From positions 1-64,000 of the forward strand of contig JACPPA010000024.1 in assembly GCA_016191285.1 (NCBI GenBank): 64,000 bases of DNA. The letters are read 5' to 3'. Shown here piece by piece: positions 16,167 through 25,086 of the stretch; position 1 is the stretch's first letter; each line of letters begins with the position of its first letter. The notes under the pieces are model-generated. The model was given only the letters and a program-made list of their open reading frames with translations. It did no database searches and had not been told where the DNA came from. This DNA is from Gammaproteobacteria bacterium. GTDB taxonomy: Bacteria; Pseudomonadota; Gammaproteobacteria; Ga0077536. Made by a program: the position numbers and the translations under genes.

Positions 16167-16645
16167 TCGAAACCAAATCGAACGTCGATTTCAGTCTCAA
16201 ACGCGATCTGTTCGGGCGTCTAGTGGCGATAGTAAAAGACGGTGTCGAAAAAGTTGGTGTGGTACCGGTGCGCGCCTTTCCGATCAGCGCGCCGACCGCC
16301 GGCTTCGCGTTGCTCGATGCCGAAGGACATGAATTGGCGTGGCTTTCGGATCTCGCGAGTCTGCCGCGCCCCGACCGCGAGATTTTCGAGCAGGCATTGA
16401 GCGCTCGCGAATTCACGCCTGAGATCCGGCGCCTACTCGAGGTCTCGAGTTTCGCCACGCCGAGCACGTGGACCGTCGAAACCGATCGCGGTCCAACCCG
16501 TTTCGTGTTGAAGGGTGTCGAGGATATTCGATCGTTAACGCCGCCGCGTCTGATGGTGACGGATTCGCACGGCGTGAATTACCTTATCCAATCGCTCAAC
16601 CTGCTCGATCGCCACAGCCGCAAACTGCTCGATCGCTTTTTGTAG
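16163..16645 (+). CDS. DUF1854 family protein associated with cyanophycin genes
   Basis: 160 residues. Characteristic stretches are GVVPVRAFPISAPTAGFALL, a central region REFTPEIRRLLEVSSFATPS, then WTVETDRGPTRFVLKGVEDI and RLMVTDSHGVNYLI. It has no signal peptide or membrane span, so it is likely cytoplasmic and could bind the ABC protein or the polymer granule. The start overlaps the ABC stop (ATGA), so the two are translationally coupled and probably function together. The family is named only by a domain of unknown function; its repeated link to cyanophycin synthetases is established genomic context. Confidence 0.85.
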   Translation: MIETKSNVDFSLKRDLFGRLVAIVKDGVEKVGVVPVRAFPISAPTAGFALLDAEGHELAWLSDLASLPRPDREIFEQALSAREFTPEIRRLLEVSSFATPSTWTVETDRGPTRFVLKGVEDIRSLTPPRLMVTDSHGVNYLIQSLNLLDRHSRKLLDRFL

Positions 16646-16687
16646 GATGGAGCAGGCCGTAGATCGTCGGGGCACGGTACCTTCCGC

Positions 16688-16835
16688 ACCCCTCACCCCG
16701 GCCCTCTCCCGCGAGGGGAGAGGGAGAAGAGCGAGTAACCGTACCGCGTCCTCACGCGTTTAGAGCAGCAGAAACATTTTAAGAGCGCATTGATTTCCCC
16801 CTCTCCCCTTGCGGGAGAGGGCCGGGGTGAGGGGG
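16688..16835. repeat. Palindromic repeat pair (CCCTCTCCC...GGGAGAGGG family)
   Basis: Two inverted copies about 70 bases apart: CCCTCACCCCGGCCCTCTCC at the left and GGAGAGGGCCGGGGTGAGGG at the right, each also containing a small hairpin with a GCGAGG or TTGCGG loop. The same family appears at 24002-24127. It lies between two convergent genes and could act as a bidirectional RNA-end stabiliser; there is no T-run that would make it a classical terminator. Confidence 0.85.
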
Positions 16836-16853
16836 CAGAGTGGCATTAAATTT

Positions 16854-18038
16854 TTAAAGCAGCCCGAGCTCACCCATCCAGCGATACATCTCATCGGAGA
16901 ACCAGGCGCCGAGCAATTTCGTACCGGTCGGGGTAAAGGCGAGTTCCGTCTTGCAGTAAAGTGGAGCCGCGTTCGGTTGCACGGCGGCTTTTTGAAAAAG
17001 CAGAAAGGCATTCACGCACTTTAGTTTCTGCTCGACGCAGAAATTCTGGACCAGGTTGAGATCGGTCGCGGGCTGCAATTCATCGGTCACGCCGAATAGC
17101 TTGCGACCCTGCGTCCACTCATCGGCGGCGACCTGTGGCGGCAATGGCAGATGAACCAGCAGAAACGGAATTTTATTGCGCTCCGCGAGCGCGGCAAGAC
17201 GCGCGATATAGCTAAACGTCGGCGCGAGCGCTGTTTGCATGCTGCTAGTGTCACCGCGCATTCCTGACAGGCGATCAGTCGCGGGATCGCCGGGTTTTAT
17301 CGCGGCCGCCATGGCATGAAAGGCGAGCTTTTCGGCGAGCACGCGTGCGCCGGCGCTATACGGCGCCAACGCGGTTAACAGTCCCGGTTTAAAGCGGGGA
17401 TAGTCTTCTCCATGCGGCAGCATGGGCGTCGTGCCAGCGCTCGAATCAACACCGGTCGCAATCCCGTTATCGAGCGTGGCGGTGGCGAGGAAGCGCCGAT
17501 CCGCGTGCGGCATCAGGCCGGAATAAAAAAAGACCACGCCCTTCGGCTGCAAACTGTCGATCAAGGTCGGGGCCATCAGGTAATTCTGCACGGCGCCGTA
17601 GCCGGATTTACCCGCGATGACGAAGCGCACCGGCGGTTTCAAATTGGTGCGTTGATTAAGCGCATTTTGCGCGCGGACCACCGCTGTTTCGTCGATGTCG
17701 GTGCCCCAACCTTCGATAAACTCGTCGCCAAAAATCAGAAATTTATATTCAGAGCGCAGGTGTGTGCCCATCGGACGATCGCGCAGGCCGACTTCGTTGG
17801 TCTTGAACAGAAATGAAAAATCGTCGGTCGGGGAATCGAGCAAGATATCGACGTTGGGTTTGTAACGAATGCCGAGCTTGGGATCGAATTCGGCATATTT
17901 CGCAATTGCTTCCGCGAGATCGCGTTGGACCACGGGGCCGGGCTTCAATTTCAGCCCGAAGCGCGCGACGGCTTCGCCAACCAATAAGAGACCCACGACG
18001 ATCGCCACCCATTTAAAGCAGCGCGTGAGCGCATCCAT
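16854..18038 (-). CDS. Membrane-anchored SGNH/GDSL-like protein with degraded active site
   Basis: 394 residues. One N-terminal membrane helix (WVAIVVGLLLVGEAVARFG), then a periplasmic domain with the SGNH layout: FKTNEVGLRDRPMG, block I FLIFGDEFIEGWGTD, block II AGKSGYGAVQNYL and GVVFFYSGLMPHAD in the region of block III. The catalytic Ser of GDS is Glu here (GDE), and the final D-x-x-H is replaced (ELAFTPTGTKLLG), so esterase activity is doubtful. GGGGGGAG before the ATG is a strong ribosome binding site. Related proteins act in O-acetylation or polysaccharide export, sometimes without catalysis. It is convergent with the cyanophycin operon and not obviously linked to it. Confidence 0.7.
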   Translation of the reverse strand: MDALTRCFKWVAIVVGLLLVGEAVARFGLKLKPGPVVQRDLAEAIAKYAEFDPKLGIRYKPNVDILLDSPTDDFSFLFKTNEVGLRDRPMGTHLRSEYKFLIFGDEFIEGWGTDIDETAVVRAQNALNQRTNLKPPVRFVIAGKSGYGAVQNYLMAPTLIDSLQPKGVVFFYSGLMPHADRRFLATATLDNGIATGVDSSAGTTPMLPHGEDYPRFKPGLLTALAPYSAGARVLAEKLAFHAMAAAIKPGDPATDRLSGMRGDTSSMQTALAPTFSYIARLAALAERNKIPFLLVHLPLPPQVAADEWTQGRKLFGVTDELQPATDLNLVQNFCVEQKLKCVNAFLLFQKAAVQPNAAPLYCKTELAFTPTGTKLLGAWFSDEMYRWMGELGLL

Positions 18039-18071
18039 ACTCCCCCCTTGCGATTTATTTTTCGACCAGCT

Positions 18072-18530
18072 CTACTCTAACGACAGAATATAATCCCACT
18101 CAGCCGCCGACACCGGCGTAATCGACAGACGATTGCCCCGGCGGAGCAGCGGCATCGCCGCCAGCGCGGCGTGATTCTGCAATTCCGCGAGACCGATGAT
18201 CCGTTTTAGCTCGCGTTTAAATTTGACATCCACCGTGTACCAACGCGGCGCGGCGCGGCTGCTTTTCGGATCGTGGTGCGGATGGTTACGAATAAACGCC
18301 GTGGGATCGGGATAACCGGCACACAGAATCTGGATGATGCCGACCACCCCGGGTTCGGCACAACTCGAATGATAGAAAAAGGCGAGATCGCCGCGTTTGA
18401 AATCATCGCGCAACATATTGCGCGCTTGATAATTGCGGACGCCGTCCCACAGGGTGCTGCGATTGGGGCTCGCCTTGAGATGTTCGAGCCCGAAAGTCGA
18501 AGGCTCGGATTTCATCAACCAATGCCGCAT
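18072..18530 (-). CDS. EVE domain protein
   Basis: 152 residues, a stand-alone EVE domain: MRHWLMKSEPSTFGLEHL, LWDGVRNYQARNML, GDLAFFYHSSCAEPGVVGI and a C-terminal MPLLRRGNRLSITPVSAAEW. The PUA-like fold binds modified bases, and the gene is widespread as a housekeeping protein in proteobacteria. It lies just downstream of 6S RNA, where many gammaproteobacteria have ygfA (fau) instead. The role is unproven; nucleic-acid base sensing is suggested by the family. Confidence 0.93.
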   Translation of the reverse strand: MRHWLMKSEPSTFGLEHLKASPNRSTLWDGVRNYQARNMLRDDFKRGDLAFFYHSSCAEPGVVGIIQILCAGYPDPTAFIRNHPHHDPKSSRAAPRWYTVDVKFKRELKRIIGLAELQNHAALAAMPLLRRGNRLSITPVSAAEWDYILSLE

Positions 18531-18564
18531 AGGACTGCACTATCGTGGGGAAAGGAAAGGGAGA

Positions 18565-18755
18565 GGTGTCCTCCACAATACCGCTGTGGGTCGTAATCTT
18601 GAACCAAAGGCTCAAGATGGGGACTTCTCGGAGCGAATCAGGCTTCCCGCAATAACGCGGGCATGCACAACATCACTGCCAGATCGGTCCCAGTGGTTAC
18701 CAAATTATCGGCTCAAGGATATCGAGCCACTGGCATGCACTGCAGAGAACACCAA
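18565..18755 (-). ncRNA. ssrS: 6S RNA
   Basis: About 190 nt on the minus strand, just downstream of zapA as in other gammaproteobacteria. The ends pair (GGTGTTCTC with GAGGACACC). Short stretches match E. coli 6S: CTTGAGCCGATAATTT on the 5' side of the central bubble, TCCGAGAAG, and the CTTGAGCC...GGTTCAAG stem-loop on the 3' side. The RNA mimics an open promoter and binds sigma-70 RNA polymerase in stationary phase. Ends are estimated from the terminal stem. Confidence 0.88.
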
Positions 18756-18764
18756 ACTTTGAAA

Positions 18765-19088
18765 TCAGGCCGCGGGTGCGTTCAATTCGAACTTTTTGCC
18801 CCGCGCCAAGGCTGACTTAATCTTACTATGGATACGGTCGATGCCGTCGACGATATCCGACGCCACTGTATCGTTGCGTCGCCGAAAATCCAGATACTCG
18901 TGGGCAATATTCAGTGCCGCCATCACCGCGACGCGCTCGCTACCGATCACCTTGCCGCTGTCGCGTTGTTCGCGCAATTTCCGATTCAGGAATTCCACCG
19001 AGGCAAACAACGCCTCGCGTTCGTCTTCGGCGCAGCCGACGACATATTCCTTATCCATGATCGTGACCGTGATAGGTTTGACCGACAT
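18765..19088 (-). CDS. zapA: Cell division protein ZapA
   Basis: 107 residues with the ZapA pattern: VKPITVTIMDKEYVVGCAED, EREALFASVEFLNRKLRE and SERVAVMAALNIAHEYL. It binds and bundles FtsZ at the division ring. The gene is ten bases after the zapB-like gene and directly upstream of 6S RNA, so the RNA is probably processed from or read through with this transcript. Confidence 0.95.
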   Translation of the reverse strand: MSVKPITVTIMDKEYVVGCAEDEREALFASVEFLNRKLREQRDSGKVIGSERVAVMAALNIAHEYLDFRRRNDTVASDIVDGIDRIHSKIKSALARGKKFELNAPAA

Positions 19089-19098
19089 AGATTTCGTG

Positions 19099-19320
19099 CT
19101 AGCGCGCCTCCATCGCTTTCAAGCGCGCGATCATCGCCTCGACGCGACTCCGCGCCTGTTCGGTCTTGTCGATCAGCGTCGCCCGCTCCGCGGCGAGCAC
19201 CGAGTGCTGACTGCGCAGGGCTTCATTTTCATTCGCCAACGTTTCAATCGTGCGAATAAGTTCGTCAACTCGCGCTTCGAGTGCGGTGAGGTCGAGACTT
19301 TCCTTGACGGTGCCGGGCAT
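19099..19320 (-). CDS. ZapB-like coiled-coil protein (TIGR02449 type)
   Basis: 73 residues that are almost entirely one coiled coil: LTALEARVDELIRTIETL, ENEALRSQHSVLAAERATLI, ARSRVEAMIARLKAME. Proteins of this length and register are encoded directly before zapA in gammaproteobacteria. A role at the division ring, comparable to ZapB, is inferred from position. Confidence 0.85.
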   Translation of the reverse strand: MPGTVKESLDLTALEARVDELIRTIETLANENEALRSQHSVLAAERATLIDKTEQARSRVEAMIARLKAMEAR

Positions 19321-19501
19321 AAGGCTAGCGCGCAGCGATTAATCGTGTGTGGGTACGTGGATGCAATATAGAGCCGCCCCCTACACCGGTCAACCGCACC
19401 AGCTGCGAACCCGTGCACCGAATTGTCACCGCGAGCATGCTTCTGCCCCGCTGCGGCGCGTGGGATAATCCGCGCCCTCTACGTTTAGGCGGACGGGGTT
19501 C
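19321..19501. promoter_or_regulatory. Divergent promoter region, zapB-like and ygfB
   Basis: 180 bases between divergent genes. A GGATAAT-like -10 element lies at about 19467-19473 on the plus strand, roughly 30 bases before the ygfB ATG; its -35 is not convincing. Nothing else is recognised. Confidence 0.35.
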
Positions 19502-20062
19502 ATGGCAGAGTTCACATCACGCTCCTTCTACGCGCTGGTCACCTCCGCGCTAACCCGACTCGAAAGCGACGTCGATGCCGCCGAGTGTCATGGCGTGTTG
19601 TGCGGGATGTTATGTAGCCCCGACGGCTTCGACACCGCGCAGTGGTTGCAACATCTCACCAACCTCGACGAACAATCGGCGCTCGAACCCGGACACGCGC
19701 TCGGTGAGTTGATACGCTTCACGGTGCATGGCATGGATTCCGACGACTATGGTTTCGCAATCCTTTTGCCGGACGATGAGGAATCGTTGCTTACGCGCAC
19801 CGACGCCTTGGGCGGTTGGTGTCGCGGATTTCTAGCGGGCTTTGGCGTGACTCGCGGCGCCGTGTCGATGAGTGCGGAAAGCCGTGAATTTCTGGGCGAT
19901 TTATACAAATTGAGCCAAGTGGACCCGCACACCGCGGTCGACGATTTCGGTGAACAGGCGTTCACCGAAATCGTGGAATACGCCCGCATGGGCGCAATTC
20001 TTCTACGCGAAGAGAATCGTGCAGTGACCACGGGTGTTTTTGATTACAGTAACTTGCACTAA
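19502..20062 (+). CDS. ygfB: UPF0149 family protein YgfB
   Basis: 186 residues. Family landmarks are AAECHGVLCGMLCS near the start, FAILLPDDEESLLTRTDALG, WCRGFLAGFG in the middle and EFLGDLYKLSQVD near the end. In Pseudomonas YgfB relatives modulate transcription of stress and antibiotic-response genes; here only the family is certain. It is the first gene before pepP-ubiH-ubiI, separated from pepP by a 200-base gap with a palindromic repeat. Confidence 0.92.
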   Translation: MAEFTSRSFYALVTSALTRLESDVDAAECHGVLCGMLCSPDGFDTAQWLQHLTNLDEQSALEPGHALGELIRFTVHGMDSDDYGFAILLPDDEESLLTRTDALGGWCRGFLAGFGVTRGAVSMSAESREFLGDLYKLSQVDPHTAVDDFGEQAFTEIVEYARMGAILLREENRAVTTGVFDYSNLH

Positions 20063-20134
20063 CAAGATTTCTACGATCGCATTAAAACGCAACGAAAATA
20101 TCGATCACGCGATGTACACCACGTCTTACCTTTC

Positions 20135-20205
20135 CGTCATTCCGGCGCAAGCCGGAAACCACAAAAGCCTTCTTTTGACCGGGTCCCGGCCTGCGCCGGG
20201 ACGAC
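20135..20205. repeat. Palindromic repeat (GTCATTCCGGCG...GCCGGAA family)
   Basis: TTCCGGCGCAAGCCGGAA is a compact hairpin, followed by CCCGGCCTGCGCCGGG, a second hairpin. A related unit is at 30357-30450. It lies between ygfB and pepP. Confidence 0.8.
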
Positions 20206-20263
20206 GACAGTGCACTGCTGAGTGCGGGTCACAAATTATCCTCGTCTTAATTTAGGAACTACC

Positions 20264-21583
20264 ATGGATAAAAAAGAATTCATCCGCCGCCGCAAACGGT
20301 TGATGGATATCGTCGACAACGGCGGCATTGTCATCCAACCGACCGCGCCCGAACGTGTGCGTAATCGCGACGTTTTTTATCCCTTTCGCCCGGATAGCGA
20401 TTTTTACTATTTAACCGGCTTTCCCGAACCCGAAGCGGTGTTGGTCCTAGTCCCCGATCGGCCGCAAGGCGAGTGTCTGCTGTTTTGTCGTGAAAAGGAC
20501 GCGGAAGCCGAAACCTGGCATGGCCGCCGTGCCGGACTCGAGGGGGCCTGCGAACTTTACGGTGCCGACGATGCGTTTCCGATTTCGGATTTAGACGACA
20601 TTCTGCCCGGCTTGCTCGAGAACAAAGATCGCATCTATTACACGATGGGGCGCTACCAGGATTTTGATCAACGCCTAGTCGGGTGGCTCAATCGGGTGTC
20701 GAGTAAGGGCCGGGCCGGCGTGCATGCGCCCGATCAATTTAATTCCTTGGGCCACTATCTGCACGAGATGCGGCTATACAAAAGCCGGGACGAGATCAAG
20801 ACCATGCGTCGCGCGGCGCAAATCGCCGCGCACGCGCATCGGCGCGCGATGCAGGTGTGTCGCCCCGGCATGCACGAGTTTCAAATTGAGGCTGAGTTGT
20901 TGCATGGCTTCATGCAAGAAGGTGCGCGCGCGCCGGCTTATCCGTCGATTGTCGGTGGCGGCGCCAACAGTTGTATTCTGCACTACACTGAAAATAACGC
21001 GCTGCTCCGCGATGGCGATCTGCTGTTGATCGATGCCGGCGCCGAGTTCGACAGCTATGCGAGCGATATCACGCGGACCTTTCCGATCAACGGCCGTTTC
21101 AGCCCTGAGCAACGCGCGATCTACGAGATCGTGCTCGAAGCGCAACTCGCCGCCATCGACAAAGTTCGCCCCGGGAACTTGTGGAACGATCCGCACCAAG
21201 CGGCGCTGGAAGTGATCGCCAAAGGGTTGATCGATGTCGGGATCCTGAAAGGCCGGTGGCGGACCTTGCTGAAAGACGAGGCTTATCGCCCATACTACAT
21301 GCATCGTACCGGGCATTGGCTCGGCATGGATGTGCACGATGTCGGTGACTACAAAATCGGCGATGAATGGCGGACCTTGGAGCCGGGCATGGTGACCACG
21401 GTCGAACCTGGGCTGTATTTGTCGCTGTCGATCAAAGGTTTGGCCAAACGCTGGTGGAATATCGGGATCCGGATCGAGGATGACGTGCTCGTCACCGCCG
21501 ACGGCCACGAGATCTTGAGCGCCGGCGCGCCGAAAACCGTGGCTGAGATCGAGCACACCATGCAGCAAGCCTGTGCCGCGTGA
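20264..21583 (+). CDS. pepP: Xaa-Pro aminopeptidase PepP
   Basis: 439 residues. It starts MDKKEFIRRRKRLMDIVDNG; the ATG at 20264 fits the family and the TAGGAA just upstream. The creatinase-like N-domain has FYPFRPDSDFYYLTGFPEPE. The metallopeptidase domain has the two-metal ligand set: LIDAGAEFDSYASDITRTFP (two Asp), MHRTGHWLGMDVHD (His), TVEPGLY and GIRIEDD (two Glu). It removes the first residue from peptides with Pro in position two. The stop overlaps the next gene by 11 bases, so it heads a pepP-ubiH-ubiI operon. Confidence 0.96.
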   Translation: MDKKEFIRRRKRLMDIVDNGGIVIQPTAPERVRNRDVFYPFRPDSDFYYLTGFPEPEAVLVLVPDRPQGECLLFCREKDAEAETWHGRRAGLEGACELYGADDAFPISDLDDILPGLLENKDRIYYTMGRYQDFDQRLVGWLNRVSSKGRAGVHAPDQFNSLGHYLHEMRLYKSRDEIKTMRRAAQIAAHAHRRAMQVCRPGMHEFQIEAELLHGFMQEGARAPAYPSIVGGGANSCILHYTENNALLRDGDLLLIDAGAEFDSYASDITRTFPINGRFSPEQRAIYEIVLEAQLAAIDKVRPGNLWNDPHQAALEVIAKGLIDVGILKGRWRTLLKDEAYRPYYMHRTGHWLGMDVHDVGDYKIGDEWRTLEPGMVTTVEPGLYLSLSIKGLAKRWWNIGIRIEDDVLVTADGHEILSAGAPKTVAEIEHTMQQACAA

Positions 21584-22775
21584 GTTCGATTGCGTCGTGG
21601 CCGGCGCGGGGTTGGTTGGCGCGCCGCTCGCGCTCGGCCTGGCCAGACTCGGGCTCAAGATCGCTCTGGTCGAGCAACGCGTCGCCAGGCCGGCGCCAAG
21701 CGAACCATCGGCAGCCGGGAGTGATGCGCGCGGCTTAGCCCTCGCCCGCAGTTCTGCGCGCGTGTTAACCGACGTCGGCCTGTGGCCGGTGCTCGCGCCC
21801 CACGCCACCCCGATCACCACGGTTAAAGTCAGTCAGCGAGGGCATTTCGGCACGCTCCGCCTGTCGCATACCGATCTCGGCGTCGAGGCACTAGGTTATG
21901 TGTGGCGTGCGGATCACTTGCAGGCCGCCTTGGATGCCGCAGTCCTCTCGAGCACGGTGACGCGTTACTGGGGGGCGCGCGTGACGGGCTGCGACGTGAC
22001 CGAGACCGCGGCCACCGTGCATCTTGCCACTACTGATTCGTCGCGGGCGTTGAGCGCGGCGCTGGTCGTCGCCGCCGACGGCGTTGAATCCGCGGTGCGC
22101 CGCGTGGCGGGCATCGCGGTGACCCGGCACGCCTATGCAGAAACCGCAATCGTCGCCAATGTCGATGTCGAGCGTCCGGCGCCGAACACCGCCTTCGAGC
22201 GCTTTACGACCAGCGGGCCACTCGCGCTGCTGCCGCTCGGCGGTCGGCGCTATGTCGCGGTGCGCACCGCGGATACCGCGACCGCGCAGGCGTTATTGGC
22301 CACCACGGAATCAATCTATCTTGCCGAGCTACAACAGCGGTTCGGTGACAGTCTCGGCGCGTTTTCGAAGCTCGGTCCGCGTCAAGCTCACCCGTTGGTC
22401 TTGCAACGCGCGACCAAGCTGCATGCGCCGCGCGTGTTACTGGTCGGCAACGCGGCCAACACCGTACACCCGAACGCGGCGCAGGGCTTGAATCTCGGAC
22501 TGCGCGATTGCGCCGTGTTGTTGACTTCGATCGCGGATGCGCGGATGCGCGGCGTCGATCTCGGTGCGACCGAGTTGTTACAAACCTATGCCAAGGCGCG
22601 CGCCGCGGACCATCGTGCAACGGCATGCTTCACGGATACGATAGCGCGCGTGTTTGCGTTGCCGTCGTCGGTGGCCGGTGCGACGCGCGCCCTAGGCCTG
22701 ATAGTCGTTGATCGCCTGCCGCTGCTAAAGCGCGGGTTGCTGCAACGCTTGGCGGGCAGCGGAGGGGCATATTGA
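21573..22775 (+). CDS. ubiH: 2-octaprenyl-6-methoxyphenol hydroxylase UbiH
   Basis: 400 residues, FAD monooxygenase of ubiquinone synthesis. The Rossmann motif is VVAGAGLVGAPLALGLARLG; the second FAD motif is VGNAANTVHPNAAQGLNLGL, with the Asn typical of UbiH where UbiI has GDAAH. It hydroxylates the C1 position of the ubiquinone ring. It starts with GTG inside the end of pepP and overlaps the following ubiI start (TGATG). UbiH rather than UbiF is chosen from gene order and the GNA motif. Confidence 0.9.
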   Translation: MPREFDCVVAGAGLVGAPLALGLARLGLKIALVEQRVARPAPSEPSAAGSDARGLALARSSARVLTDVGLWPVLAPHATPITTVKVSQRGHFGTLRLSHTDLGVEALGYVWRADHLQAALDAAVLSSTVTRYWGARVTGCDVTETAATVHLATTDSSRALSAALVVAADGVESAVRRVAGIAVTRHAYAETAIVANVDVERPAPNTAFERFTTSGPLALLPLGGRRYVAVRTADTATAQALLATTESIYLAELQQRFGDSLGAFSKLGPRQAHPLVLQRATKLHAPRVLLVGNAANTVHPNAAQGLNLGLRDCAVLLTSIADARMRGVDLGATELLQTYAKARAADHRATACFTDTIARVFALPSSVAGATRALGLIVVDRLPLLKRGLLQRLAGSGGAY

Positions 22776-23983
22776 TGGCCACCGCCGAAGTTGTCGTGGT
22801 CGGCGGCGGCTTGGTCGGTGTGACCGCGGCCTTGCTCCTTGCCAAGGGTGGCATCCCGGTCACCGTCCTTGACCCAGTAACCCCCTTGCCGGCGCGTGAT
22901 TCGCCGTACGATTTGCGCACCTTTGCGCTAACGCCGGCGTCACAACGGATCTTCGATCGCGTGCAGGTGTGGTCGGCGCTCGAGGCCGAGCGCATCGCGC
23001 ATTTTTCGGCGATGGAAGTATGGGATGCCAGTCAGCCACAGAGGTTGCACTTTGCGGCGTCACCCGCGGCGGCCGACACGCTGGGCTATGTGGTCGAACA
23101 GGCGAATTTGTTTGTGGCCATGAATGCGCAGCTGCAACGATCGCCCCTCATCACCGGCATTGCCGGTCAGGTCAGCAGCGTCACCCCCACTCCCGCGGCC
23201 TGTGTGCTCGGTCTCGCCGATGGTCGCGAAGTGCGGGCCTCGGTGGTGCTCGGCTGCGATGGCGGCGCGTCGCCGCTGCGCGATCTGTGCGGGATTGCGT
23301 ATAGCGAGCGCGACTATCGACAAACAGCGATCGTCGCCAATGTCATCACGGAGCTTCCGCATGGCGCCGTCGCGCGGCAACGCTTTCTGGACACGGGTCC
23401 GCTGGCGTTTCTGCCGCTGCCACCGGCCGCTCTCTCGGCCGTGGTGTGGACCGCCACCGACGACCATGCAACCTGGGCGCGCGACTGCACCGAGGCTGAG
23501 TTTTGCGCGGATCTAACGCGCGCCTTTGACGCGCGCTTGGGCGCCGTGTTGAGCAGCAGCCGGCGCGTGGTGTTTCCGCTCTGGCGCCGGCACGCCGCTC
23601 GGTATTGCCAGGATCGCGTGGCGCTGCTCGGTGACGCCGCGCATGTGATCCACCCGTTGGCGGGCCAGGGTCTGAATCTGGGCTTGCTCGACGCCGCGGC
23701 GCTCGCCGAAATTCTGATCGCTGCCGATCGTTCGGCGCGCGAACATCCACAAAGTTTATTGCGGCGTTACGCGCGCTGGCGTCGTGGCGAAAATCTCGCC
23801 ATGCTGACGGTCACCGAGCAACTGAATCGTCTGTTTGGCACGCGGCAGCCCGTGATCAGCAAATTGCGCGGGGTAGGATTAGCGTTAACCGAGCGCTTGC
23901 CGGTGATTAAACATCTGCTCGCCGCTTACGCCATGGGTGAGCGTGGAGAAGTACCGGCAAGCGCGCGCCGACGATTGGAATAG
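22775..23983 (+). CDS. ubiI: UbiH/UbiF/VisC/COQ6-family hydroxylase (UbiI-like)
   Basis: 402 residues. It starts VVVVGGGLVGVTAALLLAKG (FAD site), with LGDAAHVIHPLAGQGLNLGL as second FAD motif and SPYDLRTFALTPASQRIFD in the N-terminal part. In this genomic position it would be the C5-hydroxylase UbiI. The start ATG overlaps the ubiH stop. The two paralogues share the fold but differ along their length, so this is not a recent duplication. Confidence 0.88.
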   Translation: MATAEVVVVGGGLVGVTAALLLAKGGIPVTVLDPVTPLPARDSPYDLRTFALTPASQRIFDRVQVWSALEAERIAHFSAMEVWDASQPQRLHFAASPAAADTLGYVVEQANLFVAMNAQLQRSPLITGIAGQVSSVTPTPAACVLGLADGREVRASVVLGCDGGASPLRDLCGIAYSERDYRQTAIVANVITELPHGAVARQRFLDTGPLAFLPLPPAALSAVVWTATDDHATWARDCTEAEFCADLTRAFDARLGAVLSSSRRVVFPLWRRHAARYCQDRVALLGDAAHVIHPLAGQGLNLGLLDAAALAEILIAADRSAREHPQSLLRRYARWRRGENLAMLTVTEQLNRLFGTRQPVISKLRGVGLALTERLPVIKHLLAAYAMGERGEVPASARRRLE

Positions 23984-24001
23984 ATTGATGGTTGTATTCC
24001 A

Positions 24002-24127
24002 TTACCCTAGCCCTCTCCCGCAAGGGGAGAGGGGACTGGACGGCCGACGGTAGAGGGCACTCTGAATCGAACGAAGCATCGCGATCCACTCCCTCTCCCC
24101 TCGCGGGAGAGGGCCGGGGTGAGGGGG
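24002..24127. repeat. Palindromic repeat pair (CCCTCTCCC...GGGAGAGGG family)
   Basis: Same family as 16688-16835: AGCCCTCTCCCGCAAGGGGA on the left, CCCTCTCCCCTCGCGGGAGA on the right, followed by GGGCCGGGGTGAGGG. It lies in the 209-base gap between ubiI and purC. Confidence 0.85.
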
Positions 24128-24192
24128 AACGATCACCAAATCGATTCAGAGCGCCGTCCACAATTTTCGTAAGGTTAGGACCAAGAAACAAA

Positions 24193-25086
24193 ATGTCTGC
24201 CTCCGTGTTATTTGAATCCTCGCTGCACAGTGTGCCGCTGCTTGCGCGCGGCAAGGTTCGGGATATTTACGCGGTGGGATCCGAGCATTTATTAATTGTG
24301 ACCACCGATCGACTGTCGGCGTTCGATGTGGTGTTGCCCGATCCGATCCCGGGCAAGGGAGCGGTCCTGACCACGCTGTCAAATTTTTGGTTCGACTATT
24401 TCAAAGACTCGGCGCCCAATCATCTGAGCGCCATGCCATTGGTCGAAGCGGTGCCCGATGCCCGCGAACGCGAATCAATCGAAGGCCGCGCGGTCGTGGT
24501 CAAGCGGTTTAAACCACTGATGGTCGAAGCGGTGGTGCGGGGATATTTGATCGGCTCCGGCTGGAAGGACTATCAACGCACCGGCGCCGTCTGCGGCATC
24601 ATGTTGCCGGCGGGATTGCGTCAAGCCGAGCAATTGCCGCAGCCGATTTTTACGCCGTCGACCAAAGCCGACGCCGGCCACCACGACGAAAACATCGATT
24701 TCGCGACCGCGTGCACGATTCTCGGCGGCAATTACGCGGCCAAGGTGCGCGAGCTGTCGCTGCATCTGTACCAGGCCGCGGCGCGTTACGCGTTGGCACG
24801 CGGAATTGTAATCGCCGACACCAAGTTCGAATTTGGCACCGACGAACGCGGCGGCGTGGTGTGGATTGATGAAGCGCTAACGCCCGATTCTTCGCGCTTC
24901 TGGCCCGCCGCCGACTATCGCGTCGGTCACAGTCCACCGAGCTACGACAAGCAATTCGTGCGCGACTATTTAGAAACCTTGGACTGGAATAAGCGCCCGC
25001 CCGGACCGCATTTGCCGCCGGAGATCATTCAGCAGACGGCGGCTAAATATCACGAGGCGCTAGTGTTGCTGACCGCTGCTCGCTGA
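24193..25086 (+). CDS. purC: SAICAR synthase (phosphoribosylaminoimidazole-succinocarboxamide synthase)
   Basis: 297 residues, the longer yeast-like form of PurC. It starts at the ATG in AAAATGTCTG (24193); upstream codons are repeat sequence. Motifs: [34 protein letters not shown], the catalytic [25 protein letters not shown] and [14 protein letters not shown]. It joins Asp to CAIR in purine synthesis using ATP. Its end overlaps a small gene on the other strand by 27 bases. Confidence 0.95.
   Translation: MSASVLFESSLHSVPLLARGKVRDIYAVGSEHLLIVTTDRLSAFDVVLPDPIPGKGAVLTTLSNFWFDYFKDSAPNHLSAMPLVEAVPDARERESIEGRAVVVKRFKPLMVEAVVRGYLIGSGWKDYQRTGAVCGIMLPAGLRQAEQLPQPIFTPSTKADAGHHDENIDFATACTILGGNYAAKVRELSLHLYQAAARYALARGIVIADTKFEFGTDERGGVVWIDEALTPDSSRFWPAADYRVGHSPPSYDKQFVRDYLETLDWNKRPPGPHLPPEIIQQTAAKYHEALVLLTAAR

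Noticed and set aside
16688-16835. CRISPR or terminator pair
   Set aside because: Only two inverted copies and no regular spacers; the same palindrome recurs at 24002. It is an intergenic repeat family.
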